From Burkholderia pyrrocinia (lineage in GTDB: Bacteria > Pseudomonadota > Gammaproteobacteria > Burkholderiales > Burkholderiaceae), in the NCBI RefSeq assembly GCF_022809715.1, contig NZ_CP094459.1, positions 3,038,001 to 3,102,000 on the forward strand: a DNA stretch of 64,000 nt, written 5' to 3'. The notes under the pieces were generated by a model, which was not told where the DNA came from, ran no database searches, and worked only from the letters and a program-made list of their open reading frames with translations. Both the position numbers and the translations under genes were made by a program. Of the stretch, positions 8,918 to 17,915 are shown in pieces; within the stretch, counting starts at the first letter, position 1; each line of letters opens with the position of its first letter.

Positions 8918-8992
8918 CGGACAACAGGAAAAGGTGCTCGGCACCGGCTCGGGGATGCTGACGCCGACGGGGTACAAGGATCGGCCGAAGGT
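8487..8992 (+). repeat. Direct repeat copy 2: vgrG 3' end plus effector 5' end
   Basis: This is the partner of 5609-6114 at an offset of 2878 bases. Recombination between the two copies would delete effector A, immunity A and immunity fragment C, and place effector B directly behind the intact vgrG. Confidence 0.93.
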
Positions 8993-9853
8993 CGATATCA
9001 ACATTTGCGACAAGCATGTAACGCCGGCTGCGGATTCCATCGTCGGCACCTGCCCGTTCTACTACCAGCCGCTGCACGGCGAGTACTGGCAAACGGTCGA
9101 GAAGGTCAGCAAGTCAAGTGCATGGGAGACCGTCAAGAAATTCGCCACCTCATGGGATCCGTGGAAAGACAAGGAAGTCGCCCGCCGCCTGCTGCATCGG
9201 CGAGAGAAGCTGATCGAAGTGCGCAGCAAGGATTCCGACTGGTCGCGCCACGGCAATTTCATGATGCGGCATATCGGGTGCGGCCACAAACCGCCCGACT
9301 ACTATGTGAGTTACGGCTACTACTATTGCTCGGTTACGGCGCCAATCTCTATCCCACCCTCACGCCAAAAGGAAAGAAATGGCTTGAAAACGCCCGGTGG
9401 TGGCTTCAGAGATACATCGAGATCGGGCTGCAGCGGAACATGCAGGGAGACCTGATCGCATTCCAGAGTGCGAAGCCGGGCAACGGCGATCTCTCGATGC
9501 AGGTGGAACAATACGAGCTGGAAGTGGACCAGGGCGGGGAAACATTCAAGACCTTCGCCTTCGTCACGCACCCATTGGCTTATCTGGACGGCGGGCTGGC
9601 CGGCCTGCCGGTCGAGGATCTGGTGAAGATTGGCATGCGGCCCAACATGCAGGAATGGGGTGATGGGCGCACGCTCAAGCAGGCATGGGACGCCGGGATC
9701 CCCGTCGCCAAACAGAAGGCACGCGATTGGAGCTCCGATGCGGTCGACAAGGCACGCGAATGGGGCAACGACGCGGTCGACAAGGCGCGCGAGTGGGGCT
9801 CTGACACATCCGAAGAAGTCAGCCGCGCGCTGGATCGTTTGCTGAAAAAGTAA
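8910..9853 (+). pseudogene. Putative T6SS effector, copy B (one-base frameshift)
   Basis: This is a homologue of 6032-6898. The first 28 residues are identical and the rest is clearly diverged, but the four cysteines and the HIGCGHKPPDYY block are kept. The frame changes at 9331-9333, where TGCTC-GGTTACGGC lacks one base relative to copy A's Cys-Ser-Asp-Tyr-Gly. Restoring one base gives a protein of about 314 residues. The C-terminus differs from copy A by an added triple 11-residue repeat. The frameshift may be real inactivation or a homopolymer undercall. A one-base gap (TAACATG) separates it from immunity copy B, as in copy A. Confidence 0.75.
9716..9814 (+). repeat. Three tandem 33-bp repeats in effector B C-terminus
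   Basis: Units start at 9716, 9749 and 9782 and encode KARDWSSDAVD, KAREWGNDAVD and KAREWGSDTSE. They form an amphipathic, probably helical extension that effector A lacks. Slipped-strand expansion is the simplest origin. Confidence 0.9.
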
Positions 9854-9854
9854 C

Positions 9855-11107
9855 ATGCAAAAACACAAGCGCTGGAAATGGATCGCCGGGGGCCTCGTTG
9901 CCCTGGCCATTGCAACATACGGGTACGTGAATATGACGACGGGCTGGGAGACGATTTCGACAAGCTTCATGCGGGACGACACGCCGTACGGCGGCGGCAA
10001 CTTCCGCATCAAGGACAATGACGTCATGAGCGTCAAGCTCGCCAATCCCGAGGTGACGTTCAAGCCCACCGCCGAATCGAACGAACCGCAGCGGGCCGAG
10101 CCGACCGAGGCGTGGATGAACGACACCGGCGAATTGCTGAACCGCATGACGATAAGCTTCTTCCGGGGAACCGTCGACGGCGGGATGCAACGCCATTTCC
10201 AGCAGGTCGGCCAAAGCGCCGCTTGGTGGTACTCGCCGGACTGGTCGGTTCAGTTCATCAGCACGTCGTGGATGAACTACAAAGCCCCCGAGGCGCAAGG
10301 CGGCGATGCGCCGCAAACCACGAAACTGTGGAAGTCGACCAATGGCGGCCAGACATGGTCGCAGCTTCAATGGCCCGAAAGCCAGAACATCGGTCGCCTG
10401 CTCTTCCTCGACCCGCAGCGCGGCTACGCGACCGGCTGGGGCCCCGCGTATGGCGGACTTCGGACGGCGGAAACACGTGGCAGGCGATCGACGTGCCGGC
10501 GGGCGCGCATATCGCCGGCAAGACGCGCAAGAATTTCAACGCAATCAGTCTTGGTCCTGACGGCGTGCTGCGCATTGCGTACTACGTCGCTCAGACTGCC
10601 GACGCGCCGGCGCACAGCGTGATTGACCGGCTCGACTGGGAGCAGCACGCATTCGCGACGGATACCGTGCTGCCTGGCCAGGTCGTCACCGCGCTCGACA
10701 CCACGCCGGGACCGGCATCACGCTATTCGCTGTACACGCTGTCGCGCCTCGACAAGCCGCAGAACGGCGAGGTTCGCGACAATGGCCGCCGCACGGGCGC
10801 CATTTCCACGTGGACGAGCGATCATCCCGAGTCGGTGCAGCAACTGCGCACGTTCGACGAAAAGCTCAGGCTCGACAGCCTGAGCGTCGGTCGCGACGGT
10901 CTTCTGCTCGTCTATGCAACCGACCCGAACACGGGGAGCGATGGCCGCGGCGGCGGCGCACCGATCGACCTGACGTTCAGCAGCACCGACGCCGGCAAGT
11001 CGTGGGATCAAACGACCGACAAGACCGCACAAGGCGGCTACTTCGACGCGCAGACCAACACGTTGTACTGGCTGCACGCATTCACGCTGAAGAAGCGGAC
11101 CTTCTGA
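9855..11107 (+). pseudogene. Putative immunity protein, copy B (one-base frameshift)
   Basis: This is a homologue of 6900-8129, with an N-terminal membrane segment (about residues 9-25), the WETIST-FMRDD-PYGGG-F pattern, and Asp-box motifs. The frame breaks near 10441-10446, where GGCCCCGCGTATGG appears in place of the five-C run needed to read Gly-Pro-Arg-Val-Trp-Arg-Thr. Adding one C joins 9855-10443 to the frame ending at 11107, giving about 417 residues. If real, the break truncates the periplasmic domain at about half length, so protection by this copy would probably be lost. A homopolymer sequencing error is equally compatible. Confidence 0.75.
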
Positions 11108-11362
11108 CCACGCGCCGGGAGCCTCGGCAACCGGCCCTCGCTGCGGCAGCGCGATCATGGCGATCCGCAACCGCGGCGAGATATCGCGCTGCGCACGACA
11201 ACGCACGCGCCGGCCGGCGGAGCGGCCCGGGTCGAATGCTTCGTTCATCGCGTCCGGCCGGATTGCTCGGGATTCATGCAATACCGCGCCGGGCCTCGAT
11301 TCCGGTTCGGTATCCGGCCAGCCGCTTTCCGTCCTGAACGAAAAAAACGAAGAAAAACGTCG

Positions 11363-12577
11363 ATGAAAAAAATGCTGACCCGCGCGACACTCGCGCTCTC
11401 CATCGTCTGCGCCGCACCGGCCGCCACCTTCGCCGCCGGCACCTGCCCCACCGCCGACACCACCGCGCGCGCGGCAATCGACGCGCAGCACCGCGTCCAG
11501 CAGGTCCGCAATCCGCAAGGCGACGGTGGCGGCAACGTCGATATCTCGCCGCCGCTGCGCGACGCGCTTCGCGCGTACAAGCAGGCGCTCGTCGGCGCGA
11601 TCGACGCACGGCTCGCGTGCAGCGACGAACACGTCGAACCGGCTGCACTGAAACGGACGCTCGCGGCCGCGCTCGGCGTGCCGGCTCAATCGGCCCAGTC
11701 GGCCGCGCTGAAAAACGGCGAATCGGCGTTCGGCCGCAATCCGGACGTCGACGTCGAACGCGGCGGCACGTCCCGTCCGCTCCTCTTCGTGCGCGCCGGC
11801 TTCGACATCGCGTGCGGCGACGACAACCTGCTCACCGCGTACGCATGGGAAAACGGCGGCTGGCGGCGCGTGCTGCGCTGGCAGGCCGACGATTACAAGG
11901 ACATCGGCGGCGCCTACGGCGGCGGCTTCTGGTTCTCGGCGCTGCCCGGCGGGCAGGTCGCGGTCGTGCACGGCACGCCGTGGTGCTCGTCGCGCTGGAG
12001 CCGGTTCGGCGCGGACGTGGTCGCACCGGCAAACGGCTCGACCGCGCAACGCACGCTGTTCCATACCGAACACGGCTACGTGATCGACGACGACGCGATC
12101 CGCTTCAAGATGCGCCCCGACGGCTTCGAGCTGCGCACGACGGTCGGCTCGCTCGACAGCGAAGTCATGACTCGGCCAGGCATCTTCCGCTACCGCGTCG
12201 ACGGCGATACCGTGCAACGCGTGCAGCCCGCGGCGCTCAACGGCCGGGATTTCGTCGACGAATGGCTGAAGGTGGACGATGCGCTTGCGCGCGAATGGAG
12301 CGAGCCCGCCGCCGCAGCCGCCGCGCTGAAAACCCGGCAGGCGTTCAACGCGGCAAGCAAGGCGCCCGATACCGGCTTCGCATACGGCCCGGTGCGCGGC
12401 TGCTCGGACAGCAAGGACCGCTTTCAGGTCGAACTGGATCTGACAGGCAAGAGCGGGGAAACCGTCGCGCGACGCTATGCGCTGATTCGCCAGGAGCGCA
12501 ACGGGTTCACGATGCTCGGGCTGCGCAATTCGGCCGAACCGGCCTGCCGCGGCGCGAACCTGATGCCGCAGCACTGA
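11363..12577 (+). CDS. Secreted protein of unknown function, 404 aa
   Basis: The ATG at 11363 is preceded by an A-rich leader and gives a clear Sec signal peptide (MKKMLTRATLALSIVCAAPAATFAA). The mature protein carries several Cys (near the N-terminus, in FDIACGDD, TPWCSSRW, GCSDSK and PACRG), which would allow disulfides in the periplasm. I recognise no catalytic motif or named domain. Like the neighbouring T6SS immunity genes it encodes a Trp-rich periplasmic protein, but no homology is evident. An in-frame extension to 11276 would hide the signal peptide and is disfavoured. Confidence 0.75.
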   Translation: MKKMLTRATLALSIVCAAPAATFAAGTCPTADTTARAAIDAQHRVQQVRNPQGDGGGNVDISPPLRDALRAYKQALVGAIDARLACSDEHVEPAALKRTLAAALGVPAQSAQSAALKNGESAFGRNPDVDVERGGTSRPLLFVRAGFDIACGDDNLLTAYAWENGGWRRVLRWQADDYKDIGGAYGGGFWFSALPGGQVAVVHGTPWCSSRWSRFGADVVAPANGSTAQRTLFHTEHGYVIDDDAIRFKMRPDGFELRTTVGSLDSEVMTRPGIFRYRVDGDTVQRVQPAALNGRDFVDEWLKVDDALAREWSEPAAAAAALKTRQAFNAASKAPDTGFAYGPVRGCSDSKDRFQVELDLTGKSGETVARRYALIRQERNGFTMLGLRNSAEPACRGANLMPQH

Positions 12578-12677
12578 ACATCGGGCACGCGCGGCGCAAC
12601 GGCCGCGCGCAACGGTGCGGCCGGAGGATAGCGGCAAAACCGGACGGAAAGCTGCGCGCAGCGCGCGCCGTCCGACA

Positions 12678-13028
12678 TCACTCGCCGCGTCGCGGCTCGA
12701 ACACGAACGGCTGGGTCAGCAGGAACGGATTCGCGGTCGCGCCCGTCTGCGCGCAGGTCGCATGCGTCATCGCGTCGACGGCCGCACGATCGGCGGCCGC
12801 ATTGCGGCTGCTCGTCGTCACGGTGACGTTCTGCGCTTCGCCTGACGTCGTCATCAGCGCGCGCACGAGCACGGTCGCCGGACGCGTGAGCGGCTTCGCG
12901 GTGTCCGGATAGACGGCACGCGGAATGTGGCAGGTCAGCTTGCTTTCCTGCGACGACGACAGCATCGCGCAGCCGGAAAACAGCATCGCGACGGCGGGCA
13001 GGATCAGGTAGGTCGAGCGAATGGCCAT
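12678..13028 (-). CDS. Small lipoprotein with TonB C-terminal-like domain
   Basis: The 116-residue protein begins MAIRSTYLILPAVAMLFSGC, a signal peptide ending in a lipobox (L-F-S-G-C), so it should be lipid-anchored. The rest (IPRAVYPDTAKP, ATVLVRALMTTSGEAQNVTVTTSS, AAVDAM) matches the pattern of TonB C-terminal/energy-transducer-like domains: a P-x-YP motif, then G-x-v--v-v-SS and a D-A segment. It lacks a proline-rich linker or membrane helix of true TonB, so it is probably a periplasmic lipoprotein using that fold. Function unknown. Confidence 0.75.
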   Translation of the reverse strand: MAIRSTYLILPAVAMLFSGCAMLSSSQESKLTCHIPRAVYPDTAKPLTRPATVLVRALMTTSGEAQNVTVTTSSRNAAADRAAVDAMTHATCAQTGATANPFLLTQPFVFEPRRGE

Positions 13029-13480
13029 GGTCGAATATCGTTCTTCATCACTGTTCTGGACGAACGCCGCGCACCGGAAGACATCGCTCCCGCATCACGT
13101 GCATCGCACTGCGCCGCGGCCATCGGACCGGCGCGCCGTTACGGCCGCACGGCCGATCGATGCTCGGCCGCGATCCTGCCTGGCGGGGTGCCCGGATAGC
13201 CGGGGTGGCCCGCGCTCACGCCGGGCCCGTGCCACATGCGGACCGGCTCGCGAGCGCTTGCGCGCATTGTGCACGCGCCACGCGGCCAGCGGCGCCGATT
13301 TGACAATGGTTGACGCGAATCGACGCGCTTCGGCCGGAATCCGCGCCATTCGCGAGGTAATCGAATACCTGGCCGAATTCACGCGGTTCATGCAGGGCCG
13401 ATCTGCCCGACCGCTGCCCATGTCGGGCGCCACGACGCGGCAAACGCCGGAATTCCCCGTTCCGGCGGCCGCTGCGCGTG
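13029..13480. other. Intergenic region with no convincing gene
   Basis: This 452-base stretch lies upstream of the lipoprotein gene and downstream of pglL. Open frames here are low-complexity shadows. A short inverted repeat, GCCGGAA (13446-13452) with TTCCGGC (13460-13466), could act as a weak terminator for pglL. I see no promoter that fits well. Confidence 0.5.
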
Positions 13481-15259
13481 TTAATCCGAGTCGTCGTCGT
13501 CCGAGTCGTCGGCCGCATCGGCCGGCACTTCCCCGTACTTCGCGACAACGGCCGCCTTGAACGTCTTCAGCGCCGGCTGCTGGTCGCACAGCTTGTACAG
13601 CAGGGCCAGTTGCTGCGGCCAGTCCTTCAGTTCCTTCGCAAACACATGCAGGCGCGCGACAGTATCGAGCGCGTCGGCCTCGCGGCCTGCCAGCGCCTGC
13701 AGCGCCGCATAGCGGCGCAGCACCGTCTCGCCCGGCAGCAGCGCAATCGCGCGCTCATGGGCGGCGAGCTTGGCCGGCAGGTCTTCCGGCGAAATAGTCA
13801 GCAGCGTCGCCGCGCCGTAATCGCCCCACGCGCCGAACAGCAGCGACGGCGCATCGCGATACTGCGCGGCCGGGTCGCTGCCGTAATACAGCACTTCCGC
13901 GCGCTGGTAGTCGCGCAGCACGGGCACCGCCGCCAGCACGCCGCCGAACGACAGCACCGCGAACATCCCGAACGCCGCGCGGCCCGGCAGGATGCGCAGG
14001 GGCTTCACGTCGAGCAGCCCGATCACGAACATCGCCGGCAGCAGGAAGAACATGTACTGCTGCGGATACTCGACGAGCGCATGCATCAGCAGGATGCCGA
14101 TCAGCGCGAAGCCGAACACGCGCGTGCTCGATTGCGGCGCGCGCAGCGCACGCACGAACCACATCACGAGCGTGACGGCGAGCACGCCAAGGCCGGCGAG
14201 ACCCGACTTCGCGAGCAGGTCGATGAAGATGTCGTGCGAGTTGTTCGCGATCTCGACGCCGCCGAGCGTGCGCACGAGCGCAAACTGGTGCGACGGGAAT
14301 TCGCCCCAGCCGACACCGAGCAGCGGATGCTCGCGGAACATCGCGAGCCCGTACTTCCACAGTGCGAGGCGCGGCGCGATCTGCCCCGCATCGCGCATCC
14401 GGTCGGCCGCCGATTCCGCGAGATTCAGGTGATAGTGCACGTTGGCCCAGCGCACCGCGACATTCACCGCGATGAACGCACCCGCGAGCACGACCGGTAT
14501 CAGCCACGCACGCGTATTGCCCGGCGCACGGCGCGATTCGAGCCACGCCATCCAGAAACCCGCGACGACCATCACCGCGACCTGCAGCCAGGGCCCGCGC
14601 GACACCGTCAGCGCGAGACCGACCGACAGCACGATCGACAGCACGAACCACGCCCATACCGCGAGCCGGCGCGTCTGCACGAGATACAGCGCGCCCGCGA
14701 GCGCGAACGCGATGTAAGTGGCCAGATGGTTCGCCTGCGCCATGTTGCCGTACGGGCGGCGATCGACCGCGATGTTGTACATCACGACGAACGGCGATAC
14801 GGCCGACTCGAGGTGAAACAACTGCACGATCTGCGTTCCGACCGCGAACACGCCGCCGACGAGCAGCGCACCGGCCATCATCCGCGAGACGACTTCGGCC
14901 AACCCGTCGCGCGCGAGCGCGTAGCCGGCCTGCATCGCGACCAGCGCGGCGGCGAGATAGCCGAGCGCCAGCCAGTTCATCGACGGCACCTTGAGCGACA
15001 TCAGCGCGACCTGCGCAGTCAGCACCGCGGCGAACCCGAGCGGCACGACGAACGCGGCCGGCGCGGCAAATGGCTCGGCCGCACGGTTCGTCCGTACGAG
15101 CAGGACGACCGACAGCCCCACCAGCAGATACAGCACCAGCGCGGAAAATTCGGAATAGAAGGTCGGAATCGGATACGTGTGATTCGTGATCGCGTACGGC
15201 ACGATCAGGGCGACAGCCAGCGCAACGAGCGACAACGAACGGGAAAAAGTAGAAGGCAT
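13481..15259 (-). CDS. pglL: Protein O-oligosaccharyltransferase PglL (Wzy/ligase family)
   Basis: The 592-residue polytopic inner-membrane protein has about a dozen hydrophobic segments and a large periplasmic loop containing the conserved GVGWGEFPSHQ and ANNSHDIFIDLLAKSGLAG motifs of the Wzy/WaaL/PglL superfamily. The latter includes the ligase His. PglL moves lipid-linked glycans en bloc onto Ser/Thr of periplasmic proteins such as pilins. A pilin gene lies directly upstream on the same strand, which supports PglL over O-antigen ligase. The start at 15259 (MPSTFSRSLSLV) is preferred; the frame extends to 15346 but those residues are not membrane-like. The C-terminus ends in an unusual Asp/Ser tail (DDSDDDDSD). 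Confidence 0.88.
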   Translation of the reverse strand: MPSTFSRSLSLVALAVALIVPYAITNHTYPIPTFYSEFSALVLYLLVGLSVVLLVRTNRAAEPFAAPAAFVVPLGFAAVLTAQVALMSLKVPSMNWLALGYLAAALVAMQAGYALARDGLAEVVSRMMAGALLVGGVFAVGTQIVQLFHLESAVSPFVVMYNIAVDRRPYGNMAQANHLATYIAFALAGALYLVQTRRLAVWAWFVLSIVLSVGLALTVSRGPWLQVAVMVVAGFWMAWLESRRAPGNTRAWLIPVVLAGAFIAVNVAVRWANVHYHLNLAESAADRMRDAGQIAPRLALWKYGLAMFREHPLLGVGWGEFPSHQFALVRTLGGVEIANNSHDIFIDLLAKSGLAGLGVLAVTLVMWFVRALRAPQSSTRVFGFALIGILLMHALVEYPQQYMFFLLPAMFVIGLLDVKPLRILPGRAAFGMFAVLSFGGVLAAVPVLRDYQRAEVLYYGSDPAAQYRDAPSLLFGAWGDYGAATLLTISPEDLPAKLAAHERAIALLPGETVLRRYAALQALAGREADALDTVARLHVFAKELKDWPQQLALLYKLCDQQPALKTFKAAVVAKYGEVPADAADDSDDDDSD

Positions 15260-15415
15260 GAGCGAACCGGATGTCAGCAACCGGCGCACTATACAAAACT
15301 TTCCCCCCTCTGTGCGGGGCCGTCGCGCGGCCACCCGACTCGGCACGACCGTCCCGGCCGGCCGAAGCGACGGCCGGCGTGCCGCGCGCGCCGCCGCCCT
15401 CCTCCTCCGCAGGCG

Positions 15416-16012
15416 CTACGCGCGGCACTCCGCGGGCGCATATTTCGCAGGCAGCGTCGCGGCCGTGCCCGGCAGCGGCCCGGCCCCAGGCGCCGGCAGC
15501 GACGACGCATCCTTGCCGGCGGCGAAGCACTCCCACGCAATCGCACCGGCCTGCATCGCGCCCTTTTTGAGCGCCACGCGCGCGGTGGGCGCATCGGCCT
15601 TGTCGGGCGCGGACGGCACGAGTACCAGCGTATTCGTGCCGGCCGCGGCGACGCGGGTCGTGAACGCGACCGTGATCTGGCCGGTCTCGCCGTCGATGGC
15701 AACCGATTCGACGTTGCGGGTCCCGGCCGGCGGGCTGTAGCCGCCGTCGAGGCTCGCACCGCTCGCCGCGTTGTCGGCAACCGCAAGCCGCGCGGACGAC
15801 GCGAGCGCGAGCCCCTCGCCGACGCGCGAACGCGCGAGGTAATCCTGGTACGCGGGAATCGCATAGGCGGCGACGACGCCGACGATCGCCAGCACGATCA
15901 TCAACTCGATCAGCGTGAAGCCGGCCGGCCGCCAGCGCGGCGACGGCCGGTTCGCGCGCCGCAGATCGGCGGCAACGCGACGGAACAGTGAAACGGAAAA
16001 GGCTTCGAACAT
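15416..16012 (-). CDS. Type IV pilin (PilA-like) with long leader
   Basis: The class III signal is unmistakable: G followed by [20 protein letters not shown], with Glu at mature position 5, then [17 protein letters not shown], the usual N-terminal helix of type IVa pilins. Starting at 16012 the leader is about 31 residues, longer than the 6-7 of classical PilA and rich in Arg; prepilin peptidase would cut after Gly31. The protein has 198 residues. A single Cys in the ECFAAG region and one in the final AECRA could close a D-loop. The adjacent pglL suggests that this pilin is an O-glycosylation substrate. Confidence 0.88.
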   Translation of the reverse strand: MFEAFSVSLFRRVAADLRRANRPSPRWRPAGFTLIELMIVLAIVGVVAAYAIPAYQDYLARSRVGEGLALASSARLAVADNAASGASLDGGYSPPAGTRNVESVAIDGETGQITVAFTTRVAAAGTNTLVLVPSAPDKADAPTARVALKKGAMQAGAIAWECFAAGKDASSLPAPGAGPLPGTAATLPAKYAPAECRA

Positions 16013-16027
16013 GGCAGGCTCCGGAAA

Positions 16028-16057
16028 CGAAAAACGCCTGCCGGTAAAGGCAGGCGT
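16028..16057 (-). terminator. Rho-independent terminator after the TerC-family gene
   Basis: Read on the minus strand, ACGCCTGCC pairs with GGCAGGCGT around a short loop and is followed by TTTTTCG. It lies between the stop of the TerC-type gene (16110) and the pilin start (16012), so it separates the two transcripts. Confidence 0.85.
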
Positions 16058-16109
16058 CTCGATCGTAGCCAGCGGGCTGCGAACCCGGCAGTCGGCCGGA
16101 CGGCCAACG

Positions 16110-16814
16110 TCAGTGCGCGCCTGGTGCGCCGCGGCGGCGCCTGAGCGCGTAACCGGCCGCCACGACGAGCAGTGCGCCGGCCATGCTTGCGCCGTAGATC
16201 GCGGGTGGCGTATCGAGCACCGGCCAGCGGTCGCCAACCGGGTCGTTCACGATCAGCCCGCCCGCGATCCAGCCGAGCAGCGCGGCGCCGAGCGTGACGA
16301 TGACGGGGAAGCGGTCGAGCATTTTCAGCACCAGCGTGCTGCCCCACACGATGATCGGCACGCTGACGACGAGCCCGAAGATCACGAGCGCGATCCGGTG
16401 CGACGGGTCGGCCTGCTCGGCCGCGCCGGCGATCGCGATCACATTGTCGAGGCTCATCACCGCATCGGCGATGACGATCGTCTTCACGGCGTCCCACAGC
16501 CGGTCGGCCGGCTTGATGTGGTCGTGTGCATCGGCGGCCGGCGCCATCAGCTTGACGCCGATCCACAGCAGCAGCAGCCCGCCGCCGATCTTCAGGAACG
16601 GCACGTCGAGCAGCGCGACCGCGAACGTGATCAGCGCGACGCGCAGCAGGATCGCCCCTGCGGTGCCCCAGACGACGCCGCGCAGCCGCTGGTTCGCCGG
16701 CAGGTTGCGGCACGCGAGCGCGATCACGACCGCGTTGTCGCCGCCGAGCAGGATGTCGATGATGACGATCTGGAGAACGGCGCCCCAGTGCAGCGACGTC
16801 AGGAATTCGAGCAT
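16110..16814 (-). CDS. TerC-family integral membrane protein (YjbE type)
   Basis: The 234-residue protein has seven or so membrane helices. The family's acidic intramembrane motifs are visible: [18 protein letters not shown] near the N-terminus and [18 protein letters not shown] in the middle. The Asp residues of the GDNAV and SLDNV motifs are thought to bind metal. TerC-type proteins export or chaperone Mn or other metals in the membrane; the exact substrate cannot be told from sequence. It is transcribed alone on the minus strand, with a strong terminator behind it. Confidence 0.88.
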   Translation of the reverse strand: MLEFLTSLHWGAVLQIVIIDILLGGDNAVVIALACRNLPANQRLRGVVWGTAGAILLRVALITFAVALLDVPFLKIGGGLLLLWIGVKLMAPAADAHDHIKPADRLWDAVKTIVIADAVMSLDNVIAIAGAAEQADPSHRIALVIFGLVVSVPIIVWGSTLVLKMLDRFPVIVTLGAALLGWIAGGLIVNDPVGDRWPVLDTPPAIYGASMAGALLVVAAGYALRRRRGAPGAH

Positions 16815-16918
16815 GGGGGGATGTGCAGAATATGGCCACCCGGCGGGCGGCCCGGTTCATCGCCGGCACATGCGCGATGCATGCCCGGTGCTTACGAATT
16901 CATTGCGCGAGCATAACA

Positions 16919-16944
16919 AAAAACGCCGGCAAAGCCGGCGTTTT
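16919..16944 (-). terminator. Rho-independent terminator of the sucCD operon
   Basis: On the minus strand AAAACGCCGGC, loop TTT, GCCGGCGTTTTTTG forms a strong hairpin with a T-run 27 bases after the sucD stop. The A-run on the other side would also let it work for plus-strand transcripts. Confidence 0.9.
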
Positions 16945-16970
16945 CTGCAGGACGAACCCAGGCGGAAATA

Positions 16971-17851
16971 TTACAGCGCTGCCTTCAGCAGGCGGCCCAT
17001 TTCCGACGGGTTGCGCGTGACGGTGATGCCGCACGCTTCCATGATTTCCAGCTTCGCTTCGGCCGTATCCGCACCGCCCGAGATCAGCGCGCCGGCGTGG
17101 CCCATGCGCTTGCCCGGAGGCGCCGTGACACCCGCGATGAAGCCGACGACCGGCTTCTTCATGTTGGCCTTGATCCACTCGGCCGCATTGGCTTCGTCCG
17201 GACCGCCGATTTCGCCGATCATCACGACCGCGTCCGTATCCGGATCGTCGTTGAACATCTTCATCACGTCGATGTGCTTCAGACCGTTGATCGGGTCGCC
17301 GCCGATGCCGACTGCCGACGACTGGCCGAGGCCGAGTGCCGTCAGCTGCGCCACGGCTTCATACGTCAGCGTGCCCGAACGCGACACGACGCCGATGCGG
17401 CCCTTGCGGTGGATGTGACCCGGCATGATGCCGATCTTCAGTTCGTCCGGCGTGATCGTGCCCGGGCAGTTCGGTCCGAGCAGCAGCGTCTTGCGGCCTT
17501 CGCGGCGCATGCGGTCCTTCACTTCGATCATGTCGCGCACAGGGATGCCTTCCGTGATGCAGATCGCGAGATCCAGATCGGCTTCGACCGCTTCCCAGAT
17601 CGCAGCGGCCAGCCTGCCGGCGGAACGTAGATGACCGACACGGTCGCGCCGGTTTCTTCCTTCGCTTCCTTGACGCTTGCGTAGATCGGAATGCCTTCGA
17701 AATCTTCGCCGGCCTTCTTCGGGTTCACGCCCGCGACGAATGCTTCGCGGCCGTTTGCATATTCACGGCAGGCGCGCGTATGGAACTGACCGGTTTTGCC
17801 GGTGATGCCCTGCGTGATGACCTTCGTGTCCTTGTTGATCAGAATCGACAT
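16971..17851 (-). CDS. sucD: Succinyl-CoA synthetase alpha subunit SucD, interrupted by a one-base deletion in this sequence
   Basis: SucD carries the CoA-binding and phospho-His site of the TCA enzyme that makes ATP from succinyl-CoA. Residues from 17851 ([15 protein letters not shown]) read to IYVPPAG, then the frame breaks at about 17603-17616, where GGC-TGGCC-GCT lacks one base. The rest continues in another frame from the Trp-Glu-Ala region through [14 protein letters not shown] and the active-site GHAGAL segment to 16971. With one base restored the protein has 293 residues, normal for the family. SucD is core metabolism with an intact sucC partner directly upstream, so an error in the sequence is the likeliest cause. 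Confidence 0.92.
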
Positions 17852-17915
17852 GTATTTTGACCTCTGTTCGATTGGCGTCGCGTATCTGCCGCGCCGCCAT
17901 GCGTATTCGATAGCG

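Noticed and set aside
3352..11107. Complete type VI secretion operon
   Set aside because: No TssB/C, TssJLM, Hcp, ClpV or baseplate genes are present in the window; only an accessory vgrG island.
13478..15991. 837-residue plus-strand open frame over pglL
   Set aside because: Arg/His-rich shadow of pglL and the pilin; no family features.
16971..17851. Programmed ribosomal frameshift in sucD
   Set aside because: No slippery heptamer or pseudoknot is evident at the break, and sucD is not known to use frameshifting; a missing base is simpler.
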